A stretch of 64,000 nucleotides of DNA from Epiperipatus broadwayi. Taxonomy: Eukaryota; Onychophora; Udeonychophora; Euonychophora; Peripatidae. The translations under genes were made by a program, and so were the position numbers. Under the pieces are notes generated by a model, which was not told the origin of the DNA, ran no database searches, and saw only the letters and a list, made by a program, of their open reading frames with translations. How positions within the stretch are numbered: the first letter of the stretch is position 1; the number at the start of each line of letters is the position of its first letter. Below, piece after piece: positions 44,869 to 56,812 of the stretch. The stretch is taken from NCBI GenBank assembly GCA_028023455.1, contig JAQFVV010012495.1, forward strand, positions 1,643,711 to 1,707,710, in the 5' to 3' direction.

Positions 44869-45274
44869 AGAATTTAATTTCACTATATACGTTAAGCGTA
44901 TTAAATATTATATAGTTGTTAATGGTGAAGAAAAATCTGAAATTAAAATACAATTAAAGAAAATTTGTTTTAATTTTACAGTGCATTTATGCAAATAAAA
45001 AAAGTTTTCTTTCGATAATTTCTTTGTATTTTCTTTCACTTTTGTTTTAAGTATGCAGCAATGAATTACCAAAATCAATTTTCAAGGAATAATTCAGTTT
45101 TAATCATAAGAAGTGCGATAAAACACGAATGGCGTTAATGTAACTATAAAATTAAAAAAATAAATTTTTTCTAACTTTTTGCTACAAGTTTTGAAAATTA
45201 TACATTATTATCAGGATTGTATATGTATGCAAAGTTTCACCTCGATCCAAAATTGGAAATTGGGTAAACATTGA

Positions 45275-45437
45275 GTTATATAGTTTGAGAGTCGAACAAC
45301 CCTTTCACGCGGATCACCTAAGACCATTGGAAAACACATTTTTCATTCATAACAGTAGCAAAATTAACGGTTGGGGTCACCACAACATAAAAAACTATAT
45401 TAAAGGGTCGGGGCATTAGGAAGGTTGAGAGCCACTG
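45275..45437 (+). mobile_element. SPIN-like hAT transposon fragment
   Basis: From memory of the SPIN ('Space Invaders') consensus, both ends of the internally deleted form are recognisable. The left has GTCGAACAACCCTTTCACG, then CACCTAAGACCATTGGAAAA and CACAT. The right has ATAACAGTAGCAAAATTA, TTGGGGTCACCACAACAT, TATTAAAGGGTCGGGGCATT and AGGAAGGTTGAGAGCCACTG, the last being the hAT-type terminal repeat. The 5' terminal repeat is missing, and about 35 bp of the usual interior is deleted near 45370. SPIN is a hAT family known for horizontal transfer among vertebrates and some invertebrates. The match is by recall, not by alignment. Confidence 0.75.
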
Positions 45438-45593
45438 AGATAAACAGAGTAAATTAAATGAAAGTATATAATAAAATAGATTTATCTAGAAGTTGAAATG
45501 ATGCCAGAGATTTCTTTCTTATAAAAATTGATTTTAGTCTAAAAATACATTTTGTATTATTTGCTTCATTTTATTTATAAGTTAGTTTGAATT

Positions 45594-45694
45594 GTCAAGC
45601 GTTGGTGACCTAGTGGTTAGCATAGCTGCCTTCCAAGCTGCTGGCCCGGGGTTCGCTTCCGGGCAATGCATTTGACATATGAAAAAAAAAGATG
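45594..45694 (+). mobile_element. tRNA-Gly(UCC)-derived SINE (SINE-1, copy C)
   Basis: Starts GTCAAGCGTTGGTGACC. The next ~72 nt closely follow metazoan tRNA-Gly(UCC): TAGTGGTTAGCATAGCTGCC (A box and D arm), TTCCAAG anticodon loop with TCC, GGCCCGGGGTTCGCTTCC (B box and T arm), then GGGCAATGCA. It ends TTTGACATATG plus an A run. A 9-bp duplication, GTTTGAATT, flanks it at 45585-45593 and 45695-45703. The duplication, the A tail and the constant GTCAA leader mark it as a retroposed SINE rather than a tRNA gene. It is the best-preserved of three copies. Confidence 0.9.
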
Positions 45695-45703
45695 GTTTGA
45701 ATT

Positions 45704-46440
45704 TGTTACACCCGTAACTTATGATTTTAGTTTTATTTTTTCATTAAGGTTTTTTTTTCTAAATAATGATAAAAAAAAACTCGAATAGCTCTCTTTACAA
45801 ATCAAGTTAAACATTAAGGCAATCAAAGAAAAGTACAAAATACATTTAAAAGTGTAAAAGAAGAAATATAGAAAAATGATAAAATATAAAGAAAGGTAAG
45901 TCAGAGATATTAAAAATAGTATCACTTAAAAGATTTCCAAATAAAATTAAATAATTTATTTATAACAAAGAAAACTAAACATATATTCAAGAAAGAAGGA
46001 AAACATCTAATAAATTTTACACCATTTTATAAAATAAGAGAAGCATTATGTCTTTACTATTTAAATATTATAAAATCATTTCTATATTGCTGACTATGTG
46101 AAGATCCAATGAACACTTGCATAAGTAAAACAAAATCCAAATCATTGTTATTGAATATTTTGATTGATAGTATAAAGAATTTTCAATTATTCTAAATATA
46201 CTTTTGTAATATGTAATCTGTTATATACCTAAAATTTTTACACATTTATAAAAAAAATACTTTTTACTGCCGCTACTACTATCATTACTATTAAATCTGT
46301 ATGGTTTAGTGCAGTTGGGGGTGCATCCGATTTAGATCAGAAAGTCACAGGATTGATTCTGGCGCTCCCAGTTATGGTACTCAATCTGACGAATTCCCAA
46401 ACGAAGCCATCAGCCTTTCTATTACTATTACTTTTAGTAG
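45704..46440. other. No recognised feature
   Basis: A+T-rich. 46305-46385 is a less A+T-rich stretch directly before the (TTA)n array (GTTGGGGGTGCATCCG ... GATTCTGGCGCTCCC). It could be a SINE remnant whose tail seeded the microsatellite; no boundaries seen. Confidence 0.35.
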
Positions 46441-46444
46441 TATT

Positions 46445-46638
<194 letters not shown>

Positions 46639-46659
46639 AACATTAACAAAAAAATTTCC

Positions 46660-46870
46660 ACAACAGTGCAATCTAGTGCAAGCTCAAGTAGACAATAATT
46701 TTTAGAAGGTTATGCATCATAACCTCTATCCAATACTTTTCCATCCAAGGCTTCTCACTGATGAAATCCATAAGCTAGAAAATAGACTTGGAAATATGGG
46801 GGATTATGATGCAAGATCTTCTAATATATATTGATTACTATAGTTTACATTGACTGCAGAAAGGAGTTTG
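46660..46870. mobile_element. Diverged arm of the 56449-56812 foldback family
   Basis: CCAATACTTTTCCATCCAAG, GCTTCTCACTGATGAAATCC, ATAAGCTAGAAAATAGACTT and GGAAATATGGGGGATTATGA follow the same order as TCCAAGGCTCCTCACTGATG ... AGAAACTAGTCTAGGGATAT at 56650-56700. Only one arm is seen. Confidence 0.6.
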
Positions 46871-47149
46871 CTATTAATTGAAAGAAGACCCTTTTGATTC
46901 CTCTTGGGGACCTTAAAGGAACAGAGCAGGGAAAATTCCTAATGTCTACTCCATACTATGTGATTATTCATATAGTATAGGAACATGGATAGGCTGCTCA
47001 CCAACACATATTAGCCAGTGTGATGAGTTTATTGGCTTTTTACCTCTGAGCTTAAGATCAAGAAACACCATGGTCTTTCTTCTCAGTGCCTAATAAGGCA
47101 GAATGAATGTTTGTGTAAATGATAAATATTTTCCCAATACATATATACA

Positions 47150-50068
47150 ATTATGACAGATAAAAATAAAGTATGGCCTTTATTCCCAGGAGGCTGTAAA
47201 GTCACCAACCAATGCAGTGGTTGGTGGCCAAAGGCAGAGGGTGCTAAGAATCCCCTGATTGTGGACATAGGCTGCCATTTGATGACCACTTTTTATTTAG
47301 GTACTTACAACTGCAGATCACTTTCAAGTGAAGGAAGATTGCAAAAGTTAGAACTAAAACTGTCTTATATTAAATGGGACATTATTGGACTTTGTGAAGT
47401 TAGAAGAAAAGATGAAGAGACAATTGATTTAAAAAGTGGACATGTATTAAAGGCACAAATATTGGAAATACAAGTGGAGTAGGATTCATTATAAATAAAA
47501 AGTGGAAGAACAATATTGTGAAGATTGATGGTGTATTGGACAGAGTGGCAAGATTAGTTATACAACTTAATAGCAGATACAAAATGCAGATAATTCAGGT
47601 TTATGCCCCAACAAATTCTCATAGTTATGAAGTAGTAGAAGATTTTTATGTGAATGTACAAAAGACTTTTGATCAGAGTAAACAGCATTTTAAAAATCCT
47701 TATAGGAGACTTTAATGCTAGAATTGGTAAACAAATGAAAGATGAAAGTGCTGTAGGTAATTTTGGTTATGGTAATAGAAATGAGAGAGGACATAGACTT
47801 GTGGAGTTTGCAGAAAAAGAAAAACTTTATATTATGAATTACTTTTTTGAGAAAAATGTTAAAAGGAAATGGGCATGTAAGCATCAAAATGAAGGTACAG
47901 CAGAATTGGATTATATTTTGACTAACAGAAAATACATATTTCAAGATTGTAATGTTCTTAATAAATTTAACACAGGAAGTGATCATCGATTAGTAAGGTG
48001 TAAGATACTGTTAATGTAAAACTAGAGAGACAAAAATTATTAAGAAAAACAATATTTACAGTTGATATTCCTAATCGTCAAAAACATTCTAATGAATTTA
48101 AATTAGAACTTACAAATCGGTTTCAAGTATTAGTAGATTTTGAATATGACTCAGATTTGAATGAAATTAATAGGAAAATAACTGATACATTTTAAAAAAA
48201 CTGCAACAAGATAGCTGGTAGAAAAAAGCAGCAATTGACCAATAAAATTTCTACTGAGACTAGAGAATTTATAAAGAAATGAAGATATACAAAAATGATG
48301 CATTAAAAATAATCGAATATCTCGAATTTTGTAAAATGGTGGGAAAAGAGTAGAAAATGATATAAGAAAGTATAACTGTGAACTAGCAAGTTAAGCTATA
48401 AAAAAAAAAATAAAAGTCTTAAGAATGTAAAACAACATTTTGGTATTGGTAGGAAATTTATATCTGCAATAAGAAAAAAAGATGGAATTATTACTAAAAA
48501 GAGAGATGACATCATGAAATCGGTAGAAGATTTTTATCAAGAATTATATAGTAATAAAGAACAAATACCTCCTATATCTATTACATCTTCCGAATTGCCC
48601 AGAATTTTAAATGAAGAAGTAAGACATGCAATTAAATGTATGAAGAAAAAAAAGGCTCCAGGTAATGATGAAATTATAATTGATATATTAAAAGAAGCAG
48701 GTGAAGAAATATATATTTTTTTAGCAAAGTTATATACCAAATGTCTAAATGATAAAGATGTACCGGATGGTTGGAAGAATGCAGTAATAATGTTAATATT
48801 TAAAAAAGATGATAAAGAAGATATTAGATATTACAGACCTATCAGCCTTTTATCAGATTTATATACAATTTTTACTAAGATAATTACAACTCGTCTACAG
48901 AGAACATTGGATTTCCACCAACCAAGAGAACAAGCTGGATTTAAAAGTGGTTTTAGTACCAGTAGATGAGTTGTCAATATGTTTTGGATTTGTAGATTAT
49001 GAAAAGGCATTTGATTCTATAAATATTTCTTCAGTGATTAAAGCATTGGATCATCAAGGTATAGATCCAGAATATTGTCATATTTCAAAGAATATTTATA
49101 AAAATGCAACAGCAACAATTGGATTACATAATGACACTGGGAAAGTCAACATTGAGAAAGGTGTGAAACAAGGTGATTTCATATCTCCAAAACTTTTTAC
49201 AGCAGTGCTGCAAGAAGTATTTTGTGGATTAAAATGGGAAACTAAAGGAGTGAAAGTAAATGGTGATTATTTAAGTCATTTAGATTTCACAGGTGATGTA
49301 GTTGTTTTTGCAAATAATGCTTCAGAGCTGCAGGAAATGTTGCAGGAATTATCAGATGAAAGTAGGAAAGTAGGACTAAAAATAAATGTTAAAAAGACTG
49401 AAGTAATGCTTAATCGATTTGCTCAAAATATGAAAATTAAGATTGATTATGATGAATTAGAAGAAGTTAACAGTTGCAAATACCTTGGTCGGATTATTAA
49501 TACAGATGGAAACATAATGGAGAAAATTAATCATGGAATTAAACTTGATTGGAGTGTTTTGGTAGAAATAACTTGATACTAAAAGGAAATATGCCTCTGT
49601 GTTTGAAAAGGAAGGTTTTTAACAAATGTGTTTTACCAGTTCTTACTTATAGATCTGATACTTGGACACTTAAAAGAAGAGCAATGCAGAGATTTCAGAC
49701 CACTCAAAGAAGTATGGAGAGATGTATGTTGGGAGTAACAAGAAGAGATCATAAATGCAATGTATGGGTAAAAGAACAAACATGTGTTACTGACCTCATT
49801 GAAAAAATTAAAAAATTGAAGTGGAGTTCGGCTGGACACAATGTTAGAAGAGATGATAATAGATAGACAGTTGAAATGTTAAACTGGATTCCAAGAGATT
49901 GTAAAAGACCCAGAAAGAGACCACATGTGAGATGGATGAAAAAAATAAAAAAGTGTGCAGGGGTGATGTGGAGAAGAGAAGCTAAAGATCGGAGAAGATG
50001 GATTAAACTTGGAGAGATTTTCATCCTGCAGTGGATTGATAATGGTTGATAATGATGGTGATGATAGT
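47150..50068 (+). pseudogene. RTE-like LINE, nearly full length but broken
   Basis: The most complete LINE in the window. The apurinic-type endonuclease has TYNCRSLSSEGRL, GLCEVRRKDEE (catalytic Glu), IQVYAPTNSHS, ILIGDFNARIG, LDYILTNRK and GSDHRLV (47300-48000). A linker follows. The RT has APGNDEI, YYRPISLLSDLYTIFTKI, EQAGFKSGFSTS, FGFVDYEKAFDSI, GVKQGDFISPKLF, HLDFTGDVVVFANN and GLKINVKKTEVM (48650-49410). The RTE-type C-terminus has RKVFNKCVLPVLTYRSDTWT and RSMERCMLGVTRRDHKCNVW, ending in ATG/GAT repeats near 50068. The catalytic FADD box reads F-T-G-D. Frame breaks near 47450, 47695, 48200-48420, 48965 and 49560 make it a pseudogene. The 5' end near 47150 is estimated from a GC-richer leader. 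Same family as 21545-22910, 36315-37715 and 56940-57265. Confidence 0.92.
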
Positions 50069-50337
50069 TTACATTAGATATTATTATTATGGTTAAAAAA
50101 ATGACAAAATATTGTTGATATGCCATTGGTTTATTAAACATTGGCTGTCTTGCTTTGAATTTAATTTGGAAACCAGTAAGCAGTTGGCAATTTATACTTT
50201 ATTATATCTATAATTTATATACGTTTTGTAAATATGTATGAATGTATTTTATTAATAGCAATCTAACATTTTAAAATACACTATATTTCAATCGCATATA
50301 ATTTTTATTTAGCAATAACTGAAATAATAAATCAGAA

Positions 50338-50700
50338 CTATACTTTATACATTCAAAGATCAGCCTTTCAAGCTAATTGCGCATGCGTCTTTTGCGAGTG
50401 TTAAATAATAAATGAATACTTCACTACACAATACAAGATATAGTATTTATGCAGGAATAAAAGGAATCCTCTTATTCCTACAACTCAAATTCTTTTTTTA
50501 TATGAGCAAATCTGAAGTACTGTTTAATTTGCTCATATAAAAAAAGAATTTGAGTTGTAGGAATAAGAGGATTCCTTCTATTCCTGCATAAATACTATAT
50601 CTTGTATTGTGAAGTATTCATTTATTATGTAACACACGCAGAAGACGCATGCACAATTAGCTTGAAAGGCTGATCTTTGAATGTATACAATTGTATGCAT
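50338..50700. mobile_element. Palindromic foldback element (~170-bp arms)
   Basis: Left arm 50338-50507 (TACATTCAAAGATCAGCC ... AAGAATTTGAGTTG-type) and right arm 50525-50695 (AAAAAAAGAATTTGAGTTGT ... GGCTGATCTTTGAATGTATA) are near-perfect reverse complements around a short loop (TCTGAAGTACTGTTTAA). The right end continues GCATAGCGTTATATAAAAAT, related to the terminal motif at 5305-5325 and 63915-63945. Non-coding. Confidence 0.93.
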
Positions 50701-51060
50701 AGCGTTATATAAAAATAAATGCTTATTACCTATACTTTGTAATTTTATCTGGATAATAAAAGTTTTTAAATTACTATTATTTTAACAGTATAGGTAAGTA
50801 TAAAGAAATGTTGCTCATATAATATTTTAATGCTTTAATATTATTCCTAATCAAAGAAGAAAGGTGATTATAGTTATTACAAAAACCAAAGATGCCTAAA
50901 TATATGATTAGTGAATTGTATTCAGATTTGTCACGCTAAACAATCAAATTAACTTGCATTAAAAACATTGTTGTGTTTTCAGTTTGGGATAATTGATTTA
51001 TAATTAAGGACAAAATAAAAAATGAATGTTGGAGGGACGCATTTGATTCAGAGACTTAAG

Positions 51061-51185
51061 TGCATTGTTCCCACATTCAAGACTCCTCACTGATGAATGG
51101 TATAAGCTAGAAAATTGTACTGGATAGTGGTTATGATGTGCAACCTTCTAGCATCAATTGAGTAATAGACCATATCCTTTTTCAG
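51061..51185. mobile_element. Diverged arm of the 56449-56812 foldback family
   Basis: TTCAAGACTCCTCACTGATG, AATGGTATAAGCTAGAAAAT and GTGCAACCTTCTAGCATCAA follow the family order. The second arm is absent. Confidence 0.6.
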
Positions 51186-51354
51186 AAAGAATGAATAATA
51201 GGTTTCATTCGTGGACTTTTTTTATTTATGTTTGTTATATTTTTATATTAGTAAGTTCATTTAAAAGAAAAATATATTAACAAATGAAATGCAAATATTA
51301 TTTTAAAAATTGGCATAAAATTGTCTTTCTTTAAAATAACAGAACCGATTGGAA

Positions 51355-51600
51355 ACCTTTGAGATATAGACATAAAGAAGAATGGAAAAAATCAATTGAA
51401 TGAATAAAATAACAAATGAAGAAGTTTTGAAAAGAATAAATGAAAAAAGAATATTGATTGAGGAAATCAGAGAGAGAGAGAAACTGGATTGGTCATATAT
51501 TAAGAAGAAAATATAGTTTAATGAAGGATGTTTTGGAGGAAATAGTGAATGCAAATAAGAAGAGGATGGAAGAGATTGACATTGTTGGATGATATATGAG
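51355..51600 (+). pseudogene. LINE C-terminal fragment, different from the RTE copies
   Basis: Plus strand: WKKSIEWINKITNEEVLKRI, then NEKRILIEEIRERERNWIGH and ILRRKYSLMKDVLEEIVNAN. The 'RxNWIGHxLRR ... LxDVxEG' pattern is the familiar C-terminal end of several non-LTR reverse transcriptases. A frameshift lies near 51480. No RT core is present. Confidence 0.65.
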
Positions 51601-51979
51601 ATGGGAAGAGTTACATGGAATTGATATCTGGGTAATAAAGAGAATGAAGTGGAAAGATGGATGAATTGATGATATGACTACTCTCAGGATCTGTGCATTT
51701 GACAGAATACTGTGGACGATATTGATATATATATATTTTAAATCCTTCATAGCTATATTCTTTTAGCCACAATCCTCCTGAAAATAAAAAAAAATCTAAA
51801 ATTTTGAAGCTCATTCAAAAATATTGAATGGGCTGCAAAATGCAAGCTTTTCTTTATTTAAAGGGGAGTGTGACTGAAAGAATAGAACTATGGAGAAAGA
51901 TTTCAGATAGCAGTATGCATTATTTTTATTTAATATATATATTGTTGATAGGAAGATTTTCATGGTTTTCATATATAAA

Positions 51980-53335
51980 AGATATATTTTGCGGGTTCAT
52001 CCATGTTAAAAAATTTAAATATTGATATACCAACTTCCACAGGGTGATAAAAGGTAGAAAAACGGTTATAGAGGCGCTACATCACTGATTTGAAAAAAAC
52101 GTTAAAGTTACACCAATAGCAAAAATGTTAATTTAAGAATGTTTTTTAAAAAAATCTTTCCAAATAGGAGGAAGTTTGCATGCATCATATTGCTTATTGA
52201 TACAATCTGACCTTTTAAGTATCTCAAAGGCTTCTCTAATTTTGCACTGGTAGAGATTATCACATCTGAATATGATCCTGGTACTAGAAAAATCAATTTT
52301 ATGATCTGAATCTATAGTATGGAGTGAGAGTGTTGATGATGATGAGTGTTGTTTAACTTAATTAGCATGCTCATCTCTCCTAACACTGATGGGACGATTA
52401 CTCATACCTATGTAAGAAGCTTTACAATTTTCACATGAGATTTGATAAACACCATGAGATCCAAGAGGAGTTGAATCCTTAGGCTTGGTTATTATATTGC
52501 TGATCTTTTGATGAATATAAAATGCTGTATCTATATTACAGCATTTTAATATACGTCCAATACTGTCTGTAGTTCCTTTTACATATGGAACACAAATCTT
52601 AATAACTGATTTATCATCTTTTTGTTTCCTATTTTGTTCATTTCGGGCTTGAAATAAGCCTTTTTTTTATAAATTTATAATTATAACTATTTGCTAATAA
52701 AACACTATTAAAATTATTTATTTTTTCTTTCAGATGTGACTTATCAGAAAGGTTAATTGCTCTATTTAAAAGAGTTTTGGCTACAGAAACTATCTGAGTT
52801 GGATGATGATGAGAATGTAAATGTAAATATCTGTTCGTGTGTGTATTCTTTCTGTAAATAGAAAAAGATAAACTATTTAGTGTTCTGGTGACTAGAACAT
52901 CAAGAAAAGGGAGTTTTCCATCAGTTTCTGTCTCCATTGTAAATTTAATATGAGGATGCATATTATTTAAATGTAAGAAAAATCATCTAATTTATTTTTT
53001 CCATGTTGCCATATGACAAAAGTGTCATCTATGTATCTGAGCCAAATGAGAGGTTTTAAAGATGATGATTCTAAAGCACGAATTTCTATATTTTCCACGA
53101 ATAAATCAGCTATTAATCCTGAGATAGGTGAGCCCATAGGAGTACCAAAAACTTGTCTGTAGTGCTGTTCATTGTATACAAAATATATGTTCAAGAGACA
53201 ATGTTTAATCAACGCAATAATATGGTCTTGTAAATTGCAACGTTGTGAAATTATATTTAAAGCTTCATCAATTGGAATGTTTGTAAACAAAGACACGACA
53301 TCAAAACTGACCAGAATGTCATTAGCATTAATTTT
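51980..53335 (-). pseudogene. PLE family B: RT palm to endonuclease and 3' end
   Basis: The most complete family-B Penelope-like copy. From 53335 down: motif A LVSFDVVSLFTNIPIDEALN, motif B QVFGTPMGSPISGLIADLFV, motif C WLRYIDDTFVIW (about 53020-53045). Post-palm segments follow: KLPFLDVLVTRTLNSLSFSI and YRKNTHTNRYLHLHSHHHPT (52638-52961). The GIY-YIG domain follows, with GVYQISCENCKASYIGMSNR and KIREAFEILKRSDCIN (52140-52470). The 3' end has the family signature near 51975-52005. Frameshifts lie near 52965 and 52640, and a stop follows the DEHAN motif. The N-terminal third is missing, so it is 5'-truncated, as target-primed reverse transcription often leaves it. Confidence 0.92.
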
Positions 53336-56300
53336 TTAATTTTTAAAACAGAAATAAAATGAAAAAAATTTTTAATATATATATGAGATGTATGTGTAAT
53401 GTTTTCACATGATGACTTTTCAAGCGGTGTCTAAAGTTAAATTCAATTCAACATCTCATAAGGTCAAAGTATAATTTCAAACCTGACAAAAATGAATTCA
53501 TCTTTGTTTTAAGTATGTAATTAAAGTGAGTATTAAATTACCACAACATTAATTAAAGTTGTATAAACATCTCCACTAATTTATGTACTTATTCTAATAT
53601 TTAGGATTGTTTATATTTACTTAATAGTCATTGGATCACAAATAGAAATGGGTTCATTTTTTGTCTGTGTTGTATTTAGGTTTTGATACTCGGAGATCTA
53701 ATTTGAAATTATTTCAAAACATTATATTTATTTAGATAGTATAATTCTAATATTGTATAAATATATAAACTACCTTATTTTTTTTGTTCCTTTTTCAAAG
53801 CAACTTTTATAACTTAGCGTGCATGCCTGTGCTTGATTATCAGGATTAATCATTTCCACTCACTCTAAAAATATATCAGAACTTGTCAATATTACAAAAT
53901 TTATTTACATTTTATTTGTTTTTAATTCTGAAAAATATATGTTCACATGATATTATATTAGAATGATCTGTCATTTCATATATAGTCTTTCCTTTATGTT
54001 TATAAATAGAATGCTATGAAAATAAAAATACATTATTTCATTTTTATTTTTATTTTTATAAATTCACACTTTTTTTTAATTTTATTTTAATGAATTTATG
54101 TGTGTGTGTGTGTAAATATTAACTAAACATATATATATATATATTGTCAATAGAAGCACACTACCTTTCACACATGCATAACAGTTTTAAAAACACTAGC
54201 AGCTATCAGTGGTTAGAGCTTGTTTTTAAATAAACCAACATTCTTTCCAAAATATATGCAATATTTAAATTTATATATATATTAAATACAGTAATATTTA
54301 TATAATTTAACTTATTGTAGTAGAAGTACTTTTGACTATATTCCTTTTAGTCTTTGTCAACTATATAACATTGAATAATCAAAATGAGACATCATTTCAT
54401 AACTCCCATAATTCCATTCAATTCCCCCATTGTCAACTATATAACATTGAATAATCAAAATGAGACATCATTTCATAACTCCCATAATTCCATTCAATTC
54501 CTCCACAATTCTGTTACTTTAATATTTGATGATTGACAATTCATTAATATTTGATGATTTCTTGAAATTAATGTAGCCTCTTTTATTTTATTATATATAT
54601 ATATCCAATATTTCATAACAAGCAGACATAGCAGGCATAGTAGAGCATAGCTATTTATTTTTTCAAAGACAAGTTAGGCAAAGCAAAGAAAAGATGAACC
54701 CATTAGAATCTAATAATAATAAATATGTACATTTCAAGAAGTACATTGCTCATGACACTAAAAAATTTGTGTTACGTTGTATAAATGTAAATGCATGTGT
54801 GTATAATATTTATTATTTATATATAAATAATAAAAGTATTTTTAAGAATTTTTTAAAATATTATATAAGATTTTTTTAATACTATGTAAAGAAAGTTTAA
54901 ATTAAATTATTTAAAGGTAATAATAATATCTTTACTGTTTTGAAACTTATAAAGCCTATAATAAAAGATTGTTAATTTATATACATACATTGACATTATT
55001 TTTAAAAAGTAAATCATTTAGAAAAACCACATCTCAGGAATTTATTTTATGCACTTCTAAAAATTAAAAAGGGTAGAGATCATCTGCTAATTTTAAAAAA
55101 TGGTTATAATTGAAATGTTTAACATGAGTTTTACTTTAATAGTAGGCTGAAATATACAAGCTGTTTTCCTAGAAATGTGTATCAACATTATAGAAGGGTC
55201 TCCAGAAAAGTGTAATAACAAAATATTATGAGTTATCTCATCCTCTACAGTAACTTAATAGACTAAAGGATTGCATACAAAGCAATCATCAGTATTATGT
55301 GTTGTAAAGATAAATTCAAATAATTGAGTAGACAAAAAAGGATTTGTAGTCAACAATCAGAGTATACAGTAGAGTCAGAGCTATGATATATTTCATTTCA
55401 AGCCTGTTTAATGTTCAAATGCATAAGGCATAAAATAGTGCACATTTTGGTCGTAAGAATTCATTAGAATAGAAAATATATTATTTATTGACTTGGAAAT
55501 ATACAGTACTTTTCCACACACATATATATAATAATGATGCTTTTATCTATGCATAATATGTGTATATAAACAAATTTTAAAAAATATATATAGTTATTAA
55601 TAATAAATTGTGAGGACATATATATATATATTATAGTGTAGGTTCACTCAAGCAGTGGTTAAAGCATTAAGGAAAAGAAAAACAAAACTAACTACCATTT
55701 ATTTATTTTTAAAATAAATAGTGAAATGCTATTTATTTACTTATTTATTGTTATTATCCAACTCTCTTTTGTTACATTACTTATATTTATATTAATAAAT
55801 TCATTATTTTATTTACTTCATGGTTTTCATTTCAATTCATTCGTCAATCTATTAATCATATTTTCGGTTGAAAAAGTTCAGAAATAGTAAACAGTATAAT
55901 TAATTAGTCTAGAATTCATTATGGCTTTAGTAATTTTACTATTACAACAACTAAAATCCATCTTTAGGATTTATATTTCCGATAGGTTGGCCATCAAGGG
56001 TTTAAATGTAAGAAGTTGAAAGATTTTGCAGGGCACACATTAAATACCTATCCTTATTTATATGGCCCTTAAGAGTTAGAAATATCTATAAGTTTTGACA
56101 AAAAAAATAGTTGTGATTTAAATAATCATGCACTAATTTACACGTGTTCTCATCATATTTGTGTTGCACATTCTTAATATACTTATTTGTTTTGTGTAAA
56201 TTGAAAAAACGATGGATCGGCTCTTACTTTTCCACCTTTTTTACCATCCTATATATATATATATTAAAGTAAGATGAGGATTTTCTGTTACAGTATTCTT

Positions 56301-56448
56301 CTCTGAGTATATTTAATCAAACAATATGATTCAGTCAAAGCAAAAAGTTTTATTATGGTAACGTTAGCTTCTGCATAAGTAGCTTAATATTTAAACCACT
56401 AAACATCACATGATCACTATCTCGTACTAGCACATAATTGTTATTAAA
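53336..56448. other. Mostly unassigned A+T-rich interval
   Basis: No gene. Contains a 76-bp tandem duplication at 54355-54505, (TG)n near 54100, and TA tracts near 54127, 54592, 55618 and 56251. Nothing recognisable between 54900 and 56400. Confidence 0.5.
54355..54505. repeat. 76-bp tandem duplication
   Basis: TGTCAACTATATAACATTGA ... CCATTCAATTCC occurs at 54355-54430 and again at 54431-54505 with one or two differences. The preceding CCTTTTAGTCTTTGTCAAC resembles the arm of the foldback at 33353-33995 (CATAGTCTTTGTCAAC), so it may sit at a repeat end. Confidence 0.9.
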
Positions 56449-56812
56449 CAAGACAAAACTCTCCATACAGTAGTGCCACTCTGTGCCAATCAGAGTAATC
56501 AATGGATGCCAGAAGGCTTGTGCATAAAATCCCTATCTAATGCCTACTCATTCAATATCCCCAGACTAGTTTTTGTAGTTAGGTGGAGATAAAAGGTGGT
56601 TGCTGGAGGGTTGCATTAGATCCTAAGATCTAGGTGCAGTGCTCTCAGATCCAAGGCTCCTCACTGATGATGTCCACAAGCCAGAAACTAGTCTAGGGAT
56701 ATTGTATGAGTAGGCATTAGATAGGGATTTTATGCACAAACCTTCTGGCATGATTACTCTGATTGGCACAGGGTGGCACTACTGTATGGAGAGAGTTTTG
56801 CCTTATTTAATT
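56449..56812. mobile_element. Palindromic foldback element, best copy of its family
   Basis: Left arm 56449-56572 (CAAAACTCTCCATACAGTAG ... TCAATATCCCCAGACTAGT) and right arm 56688-56812 (ACTAGTCTAGGGATATTG ... CTACTGTATGGAGAGAGTTT) are inverted with few mismatches. The ~115-bp loop contains GATCCTAAGATCTAGGTGCA and CAAGGCTCCTCACTGATGAT. Other copies lie at 38290, 40946, 41490, 46660 and 51061. Non-coding, MITE-like. Confidence 0.9.

Noticed and set aside
45599-45671. Functional tRNA-Gly(UCC) gene
   Set aside because: The tRNA body is well preserved, but the 9-bp target duplication, A tail, constant GTCAA leader and two diverged sister copies show a retroposed SINE.
47083-47290. Minus-strand ORF at the start of the 47-kb LINE
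   Set aside because: Opposite-strand reading of the LINE's 5' leader, which is GC-richer and so has fewer stops.
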